A stretch of 64,000 bases of DNA from Chelydra serpentina (lineage: Eukaryota > Chordata > Testudines > Chelydridae). Below are positions 44,005 to 55,200 of the stretch, piece by piece; the first letter of the stretch is position 1, and each line of letters starts with the position of its first letter. The stretch lies in contig JBAIAC010000027.1 of assembly GCA_037349315.1 (NCBI GenBank), forward strand, positions 19,630,001-19,694,000, written 5' to 3'. The translations under genes and the position numbers were made by a program. The notes under the pieces were generated by a model. It searched no databases and was not told where the DNA came from. It saw only the letters and a list, made by a program, of their open reading frames with translations.

Positions 44005-45930
44005 CTGGCATTTAGATGCATCTTTGTCGTCTATTCCCCCTTATTCCTTCTATCTATTCTCTACCCTCCCTTCCCAGTACCTCTCCCTGTGCCCCATCAT
44101 GCGTGCCAAGTGCTCGCCCCAGCTTAGCGAGTGCAAAGCAAGGCGCAGTCGCCATCCCCCAGACCCACCTGCCCCTCTCTCCCTTCAGTGCCTGGGAGAC
44201 TGCCGGCTCCGTAAGCCCCAGTGCCGGCTCTCAGGAGCCCGAGAAGCACAAGTAAAGAGCCAATGCCGGCACCGGGGGAGAAGTTGTTCAATTTGGAGTG
44301 TCAGCGTGAGCTGGCTCACTCTCGCCTCTGCTCCTGACTGGAAAGAAATGAGGCTCCACGGTGGAAGTGAAGCCGCTAATGAGAACTTGCCGTTTACATT
44401 TCAAAGCAACAATATTTTGCCTTATCAGTAATAACTGGCTTGATAACCTGTAGTTATAGCTGCTTCCACCGCCAGTCCATTAGACACGGGAGTACTACCG
44501 CGGCCTCCCCTGGGACGGTGACTCTCTCCCCTGCAAGCCTTGAAATCAAACACCCGGGAGAGGAATGCGGTTCAGGTCAGACCAGCTCGCGGCTCTCCCT
44601 TGGCCCTGGCGTGAAATGAGTTTGGCGGGCCTCAGTCCAGCCCTCGGTGCAGGCGGGACCCCGCGGCACCAGCAGCAACTGCACTGAGCGCCGGGATTCT
44701 CCGTGTGCGGCGGGCACTGCTTGCCCTGCCCGCCGACCTCGCTGGCATTCTCAGGAGCTGGGTGAGATTCAGGATGGCCCGGATCTGGCTTTCGGCTTCA
44801 GGACCGGTGGCTGGGAGGCTGGAGGGCAACCGGGTCGCCTTTTGAGTGGGTTTTGTATCAGCGCCCAAGGGAGTTAGGTGCCTGACTGCCCTTTGCCAGG
44901 CCTATCCATGCTCAGGACAGAGACAAGGGGCAGGACTCCCCAGCATCGGGGCCCAGGTGAGGTCAGTCACTCCCGTCGACCCCACTGATCAACGGGGCCT
45001 GGCAGCAAAGGAAAAGCCCTATGACTGCAGCACGGGTCTCCAACGGTGCATGGAGCTGCCTTCCCCCACCATGGCGGCACCGCTGTCTGTGTCCAAGCAG
45101 CGACACTTCTTGCTGGGTCAGCCTTTTCGACGGCCCCTTAAGCAACTGGGCTCCAAGTAAAAAGCCCCACTTCCGCAGCGTCCCCTGGGCATCACGATCA
45201 AAGCTGCAGGGGGACCAACACAAAGACATGGGAGCCCCACTCAGCAGGGGGAGCCGGTGAGCTTCGAGCAACAAGTGCCACAGGAAATCATGGGAGACTG
45301 GGTCCTAATCAATTTGCCAGCAGAAGGACCAGAGAGGACCGTTCCAGGAGAAGCCAGGAAACCCCACGCCAGAGCCCAAAGCTCCAGCACCTCGGCCCTG
45401 CGGTGGCACCAATCAAGCCGTGAAGCCATGGCATTTCACGTGCCCAGAAGGATGCCAAGGAGTGGCTGTGTGACTGACGGAGAGTGACCGCCCCTGTGCT
45501 CTGGAGGGGCGCGAGCTCTTCATTTAAGCTCGCCCGGTGACGAATTACAGCTACGCAGTGAGAAATCTGTCCGCAAGATGAGTCGGTTGGAATAAGCGGC
45601 CCCAGGATGGTCATAACCCATCTGCCTGGCCTTCTGGCTCCCTCCACACTCGGAGGGTCTGCACTTGCATTCAGAGGTGACGTTACAGTCAAGTGAAACC
45701 GAATCCGCAGAGGTTCCTGGGGGCTCGAGTGGGCTAGCCCTGCCCTTCCCTTTGCCTCTGGAGAAGGTGCACTTCATAAGGCACGTGGGTAGGCCCAGGG
45801 GCTACCAGAAAGTCATAGAGTCTAAGGCCAGAAGGGGCCACCACCAGATCCCCCAACCCAACCTCCTGTGGCTCCCTGGCCACCAGCAACTGAAATTGGG
45901 TCAAAGTATTACAACCCACAGGAGACTAAC

Positions 45931-46062
45931 GCAATCTACACAATCCCTGCTCCACATGCCTCTGCAATCTACACAATCCCTGCTCCACATGCCTCTGCAA
46001 TCTACACAATCCCTGCTCCACATGCCTCTGCAATCTACACAATCCCTGCTCTACATGCCTCC
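45931..46062. repeat. 33-bp tandem repeat, four copies
   Basis: Unit GCAATCTACACAATCCCTGC + TCCACATGCCTCT, the first three nearly identical and the fourth with CTCTACATG. In the large TMEM132E intron. Confidence 0.93.
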
Positions 46063-46685
46063 TTCTGGCTTCTGCTTTCCTCTCTCCTTCCCTGGTTCTC
46101 CTCTCCGTCCGGAGCCCAGCAGACTCCAGATTTCAGCCATCTTGTACACACTGTCCAGCGGGGTAACCAAGGGGACTTAACTGATGACCAGAGCAAAACA
46201 GCTGCCTAGGGCAACAGCATGGTCCCTTCTCCCTTCTGTATTTGCACCTGTTTATTTTGATTGACAAGGACACGAGAAAGCCCAGCTTGGCTCTGCCCTG
46301 CCCCGCACGTGTCCCCTTCGTTGCTGATCTTCTCAGGAAATCGGCTACAAACAGCCCCGAGAACAGCGCCCGGACTCTCGCTAGCCGCTCAGCTCATGAG
46401 CAAAGCAACCTGCCCAGAAACGGGTCTGGGATTTGCTCCAGAAACCTACGCTACAAAAGGGGCAGCCGGGGCTGGTCCCTCCTTCTCTGGCTTCTCAGAT
46501 CCCAGAGACGAGTTAGCGCAGGGAGAGGAGCGGACTCCAGCCAAGGAAGGGCCAGATGGGACTTTCGTCTGAAACCTCTCAGGGACAAACTCTGGTGTCG
46601 TCACTGCAGGGAAACTCGCCTTGATTTCCCCGAGCGCTTTGCTCCAGGAAAGTTCCCACGCTTTCAGTGCTTGTGTGGGGCTGGG

Positions 46686-47588
46686 GGCGTGTGCTAGCGG
46701 GAGCGGGTGTTTGTGTGTGTATCTTAGTGGGAATGCGGGTCAGTGTGTTTATCTCCGCTCCCAGTGTGCTACCGGGCGTGGGCATCAGTGGGTATTCCCG
46801 CGGGTGTGTTAACTAGAGTGCAAAGTAGCCGGACTTTGTGTGGGGTTGGGGGCATGTCTGTGCCAACAGCGGTGGGTTGTGCGTTCGCCTTGCTGGAAAT
46901 GTGTGCGTCTGGGTGAGTGCCCGTGTTAGTGAAGTGCATGTCAAGGGCCAGTGGGTATATGTGTGTTAGCAGGAGTTAGGGTGATCAGAGAGCAAGGGTG
47001 ACAAATCGGGACTTTTTTTTCTGGCGGGATAGTTGGATACATAAGAGAAAGCCTCTAATAGCGAGGCGTTTGTCACCTAGCAGGAGTGTGTGTCCATGTG
47101 AGAACGTGTGTGCGTCTGTGACAAAGAGAGAGCACGAACGTGTGTGTGTATATGTGTTAGCAGGCGTGTGAGTGTGTGTCAGAACACGTGTGAGTGTTGG
47201 CAGGAATATGCAGAAGTTAGCAGGACAAGTGTGATTCCGGACAGGAAAATGTGCAGGGGGGTGTTAGCCGGAGTGTGTGTGTGTTAGTGACACAGTGTGT
47301 TAGTGTGTGTTTGCCAGTGTGTGTGTTAGGATGAGTGTGTGTCAGTAGGCGTGTGTGTATGTGTTAGTGACTGTGTTAGTGTGTGTGTGTATTTGGATGA
47401 GTGTGTGTGTTAGCGGGAATGTGTGTGTCTGTGGGTTAGTGACAGAGTGTGTTAGTGTGTCTTGGCTAGTGTGTGTGTTAGTGTGTGTTTAGGATGAGTG
47501 TGTGTGTTAGTAGGAGGTTGTGTGTCAGTGACAGTGTGTTAGTGTGAGTTGTCAGGAGTTTGTGTTAGTGTGAGTGTGTCAATGGGCG
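46686..47588. repeat. TG/GTTAG-rich imperfect minisatellite
   Basis: Degenerate GTGTGTTAGTGTGTG repeats with inserted non-repeat stretches; contains a hAT-type MITE (46977-47079). In the large TMEM132E intron. Confidence 0.88.
46977..47079 (+). mobile_element. Diverged hAT-type MITE inside TG-rich minisatellite
   Basis: Starts TAGGGTGATCAGAGAGC and ends TTTGTCACCTA; the termini are diverged and the interior is shorter than in the reference copy. The flanking duplications are still exact: GCAGGAGT at 46969-46976 and 47080-47087. Sits in the large TMEM132E intron within GTGTGTTAG repeats. Confidence 0.85.
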
Positions 47589-48908
47589 TGCGGGGGGGTA
47601 CTTAGGGGGAGATCCTTCCACACCCCCTGCACCTCCAGGGCACCATGCCGGCCTCTGAGCCTGTGAGTGGCGCTGCCTGACCCCGGCACCCAGCTACCCC
47701 TGTTGATGGGACGCTATGAAAGCCAGAGGCGGCAGGTCAGCAGCCTGAGGACACGGCAGGGCAGGGGGCACAAGGGCTGCCCGGGCGGTTACGGGGCCAC
47801 GATCCCACAGTTACTGTCACACAGAATTCAGTGACTCCTGTACACACACACACACACGGCAAAGCAGGAGTGGGCAGATGGGACTGACCGGGAACATACG
47901 GCAGCCAGTACCAAACACATAAAACAGGAGCAGATCAGAGAGGCCGGAGCAGGTGCTCGGGACTGCGTGGCTGGGGGCAGCTGTCCCCACACTGCTGCTG
48001 GAATACCTGAGCCTGCTGAAAAGGGCGCATCGGCTGCAGAGCCAGGGGGCCTGGGAGATGGGATTTGCCCCAGCGGCAGCAGGAGGGTGGGTTTAGAGCC
48101 ACTCAGAGACTGAGGGGTCAATGTGGAGACACTGATCTCAGGGCCGGCAAATCCAGCCCATGCGTTGATCCTGCTGGGTTAAACCTCTGAGGGAGAGAGG
48201 CGTATGGGGATAGCTATCCAGTCAGAGCAGGGCTTCTGCAGTCCCGGTGTCTCATGTCTATTTCCAGACCCATCCTCCTTCAGAGGCAGGGCTTTTAGTG
48301 TTAACCGAATATCAATATTTGTGGACGGAGGAGGTGTCTTTCCATCTGGGGGCGGGAAGGGGTTACATCCATCATTTCTCCACCCCAGCCAACCTTGGGG
48401 GAACCCAGAGGCCCAATTCGATCCCCATCCCAATACCCGCCCCAGCGTCCCTCTGAAACAGACGAGCACTTGAACTGGATGTTCCCATTAGGAGGATCAT
48501 CAACAAAAGGGTTAACTGTAATACCGCTGTGTGGCATGCCATCGTTAGGGTTCAGAATTAACGCCCCATTGCACTGCGTGGATGATGCTCATACCCAGCA
48601 GGTGTTGATCAGCACAGGCAATAGAGCTTCGCTGATTGACACCAGCTGAGAATCTGGCCCGGACAGCCCTTCTCCTGACAGCTGAGATCCTGGAGCCCCC
48701 TAATGCAGCAAACTCACAGGGCAGGGGGAGCCCTTCACCTCCTTCCTGCCTGGCCTCATGCTCCTGCCTTGATGTGGGACTGGGGCTGGGGCTGGAGGGG
48801 CTGCGTGAGGGGCCTGCCAGGCCGAGCCGACGCTCTCAGGCTGGGCAGGGGCCCACAGGGCGGACGGCTCCAGGAATCTTTGCCCCCTCCCTGCCCCGCC
48901 GGGCCCAC

Positions 48909-49052
48909 CTTGATGATCTCCTCGTTGTTGGACTTGCACTCGACCATGGCCGAGACGTCCGTGATGACGCCGGTCATTTCTATGGCGATGACCTTCACCG
49001 GGATGGCCACCGTCCGGCCCGTCAGGATGGCTGTGTTGATGATCTCCGTGTC
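48909..49052 (-). CDS. TMEM132E: TMEM132E internal exon
   Basis: This is a 144-bp exon of exactly 48 codons, phase 0 at both ends, between an acceptor (ttccag, 49054-49053) and a donor (gtgggc from 48908). It starts DTEIINTAILTGRTV and ends in an acidic EEIIK stretch, a hallmark segment of the TMEM132 ectodomain. It follows the upstream exon after a 1,701-bp intron. The intron behind it is the largest one seen, at 12,724 bp (36185-48908), and carries most of the repeats inside the gene. No frameshift or stop is present. The short length and splice phases fit a constitutive exon; skipping it would not change the reading frame. Confidence 0.92.
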
Positions 49053-49279
49053 CTGGAAGGCAAAGGGGACATCGCATTAGAGCCCAGCCCCCATTTCCCT
49101 CTCCCCTGCCCTGAGGCCCCACTCCAGAGGGGCACCCGAGTGCCGGCGAGGTGCGAGGAATGGACCCCAAAGGTGTGCGCGCGTGTGTAGGTGACTCCGC
49201 AGGGGGGCGCTCTCCTCTGGGAGTCAGCCCTGCACCCAGTACCTGGCGCTGTGCTGGGGGTGGGGGGCGCTGGGCCCCC

Positions 49280-49600
49280 TTTTATTTTGTAATCCGATGT
49301 CAAAGGAAATCCTGCCCGCTCACGGTCATGGCGCCCGCGAGGGCGTCTCAATCCCCTCGCTCGGAGACCCCCGGGGGCCTCGCCAGCGCTTCGAAACTTC
49401 AAAGAACAAGAGCAGTGCGGATGGAGGGCGAGTCTAATTGCAAAGCAGTTAATTATGCAAACATGGAAATCCGATACAGGAATGAAATGGGTTGCTTCGG
49501 AGCCGATGGAGGCGAGCCAGCAGAGATAACCTTTCAAGTAAATCAAATGGCAGGGAATCTAATCGGCCTTCCTGGCAGCCTGTGATGTGATTGTCTTTGA
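49280..49600 (-). promoter_or_regulatory. Candidate conserved non-coding element in TMEM132E intron
   Basis: AT/GC-mixed unique sequence with adjacent homeodomain and octamer-like sites (GCAGTTAATTATGCAAACAT) and CAAAGAACAAGAGCAG. It sits about 230-550 bp upstream of the exon at 49052 in gene orientation. No repeat or open frame explains it. Conservation cannot be tested here. Confidence 0.3.
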
Positions 49601-50079
49601 TGGAGGGAGAGCTGGCTTGCTCTCAACCCACGGGCGGGGGCGGGAGAGTTACTGGGCCCACCCCGGCACAGACCCTCTTTAACGAAGATCTTCAAACGCA
49701 AGAAGACCCCCCCCCCCCCGCCCCCGCCGTCACTCAGTGACCCCAGTTACGAGGGGCAGGACTCTGCAGGCAGATCCCACATGCCCTTGGAAGCAGCACG
49801 TCTACACTGCAATAAAAGACCCACGTCTGGCCCTGGTCAGCTGACTCGGGCTTGAGTTGTGGGGCTATACAACTGCCGTGTAAATCTTCGGGTTCAGGCT
49901 GGAGCTGGGCTCTGAGACCCCAACTGGCCGGGAAAACCAAGGCCAGACCCCGATCTCAATGACAATCTGGAGTCACTCCCGTACGATGACTGGTGTAAAT
50001 GGGATCTGAACCGACTGGAAACCGCCCTCCCTGTTTTTCGCCCTGGGAGGGAGAGTTGTCTGGTGGGTTCGAGCAAAGG

Positions 50080-50260
50080 ACTGGGCGTCAGGACTCCTGG
50101 GTTCCACACTTGGTTCTGTGAGCGAATGTGACGGCAGGGAACCGGGAATAGCGACTCCTGGGTTCTGCTCCCAGCCCTGCCACTGGCTCCTCGCGTGTGA
50201 GCTTGGGAGAAACACGCCCCTGCTCCGTGCCTCGGTTTCCCCAGCAAATAATGGGTCCAT
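50080..50260 (+). repeat. MIR-like SINE in TMEM132E intron
   Basis: GACTCCTGGGTTCTGCTCCC, CCCTGCCACTGGCTCC, GCCTCGGTTTCCCCAGCAAA. The first part (about 50085-50110) looks like a duplicated head. Confidence 0.75.
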
Positions 50261-50753
50261 CACCAGAAGCCAGTGCAGAAGATGGGGCTCCACCCCTCGA
50301 GCTCATGTGCGTTTGCTGACGGGGGTGGCTAAGAGCTGGCTCGGTGTGCCTGCTCCATCCACACGGCACCAGCCCCGGCCCCCGCTGCGGGTGGGCACAG
50401 CCCTGACAGAACGGCCTGCCGGGCTGGGCTGCTGGGTGAGCCTTCCATCTCGTGTGTCCTGTCCTCCCCCCACAGAGATGGGGACGGATCAGGGACCCTG
50501 GCGGGCCGTGCCCAGCTTCTCTGAGCAGGGATTCAGGGGCTGCTGGTGGCCGGACATGCCTCTCCCCGCACCACAAGGAAACTGTGGGTTTAGAGTGCAT
50601 GGGTGGGGGCAGCGGTCCGGTCTGCGTGCCGTTGTGTGTGTGTGTGGGGTTGTGTGGGGTGTGTGCCTACACACTGGGAATGCAGGGAGCCGGCTGGAAC
50701 TCCCCCGCAGCCCTGCCCCGGGGGCAGCAGAGGGGCTGTCCAAGCTCACTCAC

Positions 50754-50946
50754 CATGGCCAGGGGCACGATGGCGCGGATGTCCCGCTGAATGACCGTCA
50801 GCTCCGTCACCACCTTCTCCAGGTCGGGCGGCGGGTTGCGGCCCCGGTAGTCGATGTGCCACATGATGCGCCGCGTCACGGACTGGCTGGTGAAATTCTC
50901 CATCTCGAAGTCCAGCTGCATGATCTCGTAGGAGGAGTCCCCGTCC
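50754..50946 (-). CDS. TMEM132E: TMEM132E internal exon (most 5' exon visible)
   Basis: This exon encodes about 64 residues of the extracellular part of TMEM132E, a single-pass membrane protein of a family proposed to act in neural adhesion; TMEM132E is linked to hearing. The minus strand reads an acceptor (ctcacag) at 50948-50947 and a donor (gtgagt) from 50753. The exon is 193 bp, so its first base completes a codon begun in an unseen upstream exon; the last codon (ATG) is complete. Family-typical strings are SSYEIMQLDFEMENF, WHIDYRG and ELTVIQRDIRAIVPLAM. It joins in frame to the exon at 49052. The paralogue choice rests on my memory of human TMEM132E, which matches almost residue for residue; a family-level call is essentially certain. 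Confidence 0.92.
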
Positions 50947-51024
50947 CTGTGAGGAGACAGAGGGCAGGCGCGGTCAGCCGGGGGCCAGGCCTTGCTGGAA
51001 CGCAGGAGGAAAATCAGGCCCGAT

Positions 51025-51122
51025 GAGGGTGACCAGACAGCAAAAATCGGGACAGTGGGTGGGGGGGTAATAGGAGCTTATATAAGAAAAAGACCCCAAA
51101 ATCGGGACATCTGGTCACCCTA
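51025..51122 (+). mobile_element. Short hAT-type MITE, internally shortened, exact target duplication
   Basis: 98 bp. Starts GAGGGTGACCAGACAG (first base changed), ends TCTGGTCACCCTA, flanked by GGCCCGAT at 51017-51024 and 51123-51130. Lies about 80 bp upstream of the first visible TMEM132E exon on the gene's strand, so very near its acceptor. Confidence 0.92.
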
Positions 51123-51711
51123 GGCCCGATGGGGCTGTGGGTTTTGTTCCTCCCCTTGCGGAAAAATCCCACAGAACTAAAGAGAGAGGAAACCAAGCAG
51201 GCCTTCCAGAAACGGAATGAAGGACCCTAAAATCCTGAAGATCTTCTTTGGAACGACCCTATGGAATTCTCTGCAGCAGGGAGAGAATTCGCTATTACCC
51301 CATAGCACCGGTCTTGTTCCCTATTGAATTCTCTACGGAGCCCCAAGCAACGGGACTTCCAAGGGTCCCGCTCTGATATATTAGCGCCATTCAAGGGAGT
51401 CGGCAGAGGAATTAACAGTGCAGCTGCCGCGCGGGCAGCCGATCCGCGAGAACCAATGACTCGCCGGCCAGGGGTGACCCGGGCGCTGCCCTGTGCTGGG
51501 GGGGGTGCTGTCTGGCTCAGGACATGGCTGTATTTATCTCTCTAATCTGCTCCTGATATGTAATTTTATCTCCTGAAAGTCAAGCCCAAGGGCCAAAGAG
51601 ATGCAGATAAGGAAAAGGGCGTCATGCCGTGAGCTGGCATCGGACCGGCCTAGCTTCGGATGGCAGGGAAGGCTTCGGCGCCAAACTTGCTGGGTGCTTA
51701 ATAACACAGAG

Positions 51712-51868
51712 CGTTTTTCATCAATGGATCCCATTATTCCCCTGGAGAAACTGAGGCACAGAAAGGGGGAAGGCACTTGCCCAAGATCACCCAGTGGAGC
51801 TGGGAATAGAATCCAGGTCATCCGAGTCCCAGTCCGGCACTGTACCCACTAGGCAACACTGCCCCCTC
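51712..51868 (-). repeat. MIR-like SINE
   Basis: GGAGAAACTGAGGCACAGAA, CACTTGCCCAAGATCACCCA, GGCACTGTACCCACTAGGCA: well-preserved antisense MIR. Confidence 0.8.
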
Positions 51869-52049
51869 CCCAGCCTACCGAACTTGGTTTCCGTTCACAG
51901 CTAGGTCAGAGGAACCTAGGAGTAGCCAATAGTCCATCCAGCGGCCAGGGCCTGCAAAGGAAGGGGCCACCCCCTAGTGGACAGTTATGGAATGAGCTGC
52001 CCCGAGGGGCTGTTCCGCTGGTTTCGTTTGAATCCTGCCTATCCCGTGG

Positions 52050-52230
52050 GCACGTTACAGATCCAACAGAACTTTTTTAGCAGAATGGGGATTTCCACAC
52101 CCCTAGTACCATGGCCCATCCCACTCTGCAGTTCGGCATTCTGCTTGGCTGCTGCCCTCCACCCCAGAGGTGGCTGCATTCCCCTGGACCCCCCATGTGG
52201 TTTGCAAAGCACTGGGTGGAAATGCAAACT
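52050..52230 (+). repeat. Dispersed CCCCAGAGGTGGC repeat
   Basis: Core CTCCACCCCAGAGGTGGCTG then CATTCCCC, followed by AAAGCACTGGGTGG, which resembles the 3' flank of the copies at 16360 and 43710. Confidence 0.55.
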
Positions 52231-54344
52231 ATTCCAGGACGAGGGGGGAGCCGGGCTAAAGAAGTTGCCGCTCTCTAAGGGCCGTGTGCGCAGAGCTCTG
52301 CAGACAGGACTCCGAGGTGTCCGGACAGTGCACAGATGGAAGGCAAAGGGGCTGTTTTGCCAGTCACGTTCCTTGCTGTAACTGCGCCTGAATATCGGGG
52401 TTTTTTTTAACAGAGGTTTCTTCCCCGCTTCAGTTTCCTCTAATGGCAGCGCCGTTCTGCCCACCACGGAGCCGCCTCCTGATCTTCGCTCCCAAGATGC
52501 ACCATGACCGAGCGGGATTGCTCCGGGGATATTACACGCCAGCCTCCCGTTGCTAGGCCAGCCTCCCATTCTCCTCCGCAGCACCGGCCACGCGCAGCCA
52601 AGACGCTGCTGCTTCCAGAGATCAGAGCCCCGAGCTGGAATCAGCGGCACCCGGCTGAGTTCGCTGATCCCTCTCGGTCAGATGCACCGGGGGCAGATGG
52701 GCGGCTCACCGCTTTCAGCGGCTCCCTGCAGCGTGCAATGCTGCACCCAGGGGTGGGGCACCGAGGAGCCATCCGCGGGGCCGTTCCAAACGAAATGCCC
52801 CCCTCTGCTCAGTGACCCCCCGCAGGGCACCACTGGGGTCCCACTGCCGGGCTCAGGATGGACATGGAGCCAGCAGGGCACGGGAACAGATTGCCCAGCG
52901 CCAGGCTCGGTGTCCCGTCTGGGTCACACTAACCCGGGCGTTAGCCCAGCACCCACAGCCCAGTGCACTGGTACCAGGATGCCAGCCTGCCCCCCACCAG
53001 GCAGCTCTCACATTCCCAGCCCTGCAGCGCCAGGCCCAGTGCCCACCTTTCCCCGGCACAAGTGTCTCCCTGCTGCGTTGAAACAAGCAAGTTCTCCTCA
53101 CGTTGTCCCGCCCACCCCCTCCCCGCCAGGAGACGGAGCTGTAACCATCTGGGGGCACCGTGGGACTCCCGGTTCCCCGGCCTAACCCGAGCAGTCTGGA
53201 AGGAACTGCAGGAGGCTATTAGCAAGCGGGCTGCCGGCTGTCAGCGCCCGTCAGCATCGCATTACAAACCTCTCTGCCCCCGGGGTCCCTGGCACCGTCC
53301 TAGAGTTCCCCTAGCCATGGGGAAAGCCTGTTTGCTGCGCAGGTGGCCTCGTCAATTCCCTGCCGCTGCAGGGGCTCCGGCATTGGTGCCCCTCGGGGCC
53401 GCCAAGGGCACACCACAGCTCAGTCTCCTGAGGCCTGAAATGCTTTGGGCTACCTAGCATCACCGGGCTCACCATGGGGGTAGTGGGCAACATTCGCGGG
53501 CCTGGAACGTAGCTGTGACAAGGCCCACGAGTTATTATATGCATTGACTCAGCACCTGGAAGCCCCAGCCCTGAGCCAGGAGCCCGCTGTGCTAGGTGTT
53601 GTACAAATACAGAGCAACCGGCTAGGGGGTCACGCCAGATGACACAATGATCCCTTCTGGCCGGAAACTCCATCTCCTCATCCCAAAGGTTTTCGGTGCT
53701 GACTCTAGCCCTTTGCTCCGGCCCCGGGCTCTCCAGGGGACCGGGGTTAACGTCTCCCACGTCTGGAGGTCTGGGCGAGCCAAGCGCTGAGGGCAGAGCG
53801 GGCCCGCGGCGCACTAGTGAAATCAAAGGGGCGCTGGAGACATCACACGTGATGCACACACCCCTCCCCTAAATCACTGCAGCCCACCGGCCAGCCCCCC
53901 CTGCCATAAAGCAGACACATGGCAGCAGATGCTGGCTCTGAAGCCATGCCCGCCTGTGGCAATCGTGGGAGCGGGGCTCGGCGGGCAACCTGGCGCCGTA
54001 GGAAGGAGCCGGGGGTAAGAGGAGCGGTCAGGGCACGCCCGCGCCCCATTGCTGCTCCTGCTTGGGCAACCTCGTGGGGCAATCGGGGCCGCTGGCGATC
54101 CTGGAAACAGGCTCTAGAGGAATAGCACCTGCAAGCCAACATCTCTGCAAGCACCAGTGGAAGGGGGAGCCGAATCCAGTCCACAATGTGTGTAGGTTGC
54201 AATACACATTTGTGACCAAGGCATTGCTATACTGGACCCAGCCAGTCCAATAGCCTGTCTCCATCCATGGCCAGTACCCCAGCTGTTGCAGGGGGAAACG
54301 CAAGTCACCCCAAAGGAGGCAGTTAGGGGATAACCTGCCTCAGA

Positions 54345-54720
54345 CAAAACCTACCAGCCCCATCCGTTAGACACTGGCTCAAGCCGTGAAGTTGGAGGGT
54401 TTATATCCCTCCCCGGCTGTTGAGTTTTTAACCCTCCCTGTAATCTGGATGCTCTCACCATCCATACAAATGTCCAATCCTCTTTTGAAACCCGCCAAGC
54501 TCCTGGCTTCAGCGCTACTTCTTGTGGCCATGAGTTCCACGGGCTAACTGTATTTAAAAGCATTTCCTTTTATCCCTGTTACATTTTCTTCTTTTCACCG
54601 AATGTCCCCCCGTCTTTGTGTCATGAGCCAGGGCGATCACAAGCTCCGGATTTCCCTTCTCTACACCATTCATGACTTTGGAAAGCTCTGGCACACCCTT
54701 TCTTATCTGCCTCCACAATC
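54345..54720 (-). mobile_element. CR1 fragment, antisense
   Basis: Contains GGCCATGAGTTCCACGGGCT, TTAAAAGCATTTCCTTTTAT and CTCTACACCATTCATGACTT, typical of antisense CR1 RT C-terminus and 3' region. Degenerate. In the presumed TMEM132E intron. Confidence 0.7.
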
Positions 54721-54989
54721 ACTGCATTTGGCCACCGGGGTTGCAAAGAGCGCCTGAGACCACAAGGGGGATGCGGACCAAGCATTTGTGGACTCCGCCT
54801 TTGCACCAGGGGTTTGTCCCTGGAAGCAGGATGTGAAACTGACTAGGCTCAAAAGTGAAAATGACTCTCACTGCCCATTGAGAGACATGGAAACCGGATA
54901 CAAAGTGCTGACCTGGGGAAAAAGTCAGGGAGATTTTGGAAATGCTTTCAGTGTTAACAGTCTAAGGGATCATTTATAAGCTAAGCCAG

Positions 54990-55200
54990 GCGGATCTGTA
55001 TTTTTATATATCCATATGATTTTTGACCTGGCATTGTCCCTTTCCCAGAGAAATAATTAATACCTAAGGTCTGAGCGGGCTGCGGCTGGTGAGCAATTGA
55101 TTTCTCATCGTGTAACATTTATTGAGAATGCACCATTGATCTGGGGATGTTTTACTCGGCCAGTTTCACTCCTATAAATATATAATGAACAAAAGGAGAA
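54990..55200. promoter_or_regulatory. Candidate conserved non-coding element in presumed TMEM132E intron
   Basis: AT-rich unique block (GAGAAATAATTAATACCTAA, GCAATTGATTTCTCATCG, CTATAAATATATAATGAAC). A similar block follows at 55650-55830. Composition-based only. Confidence 0.25.
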
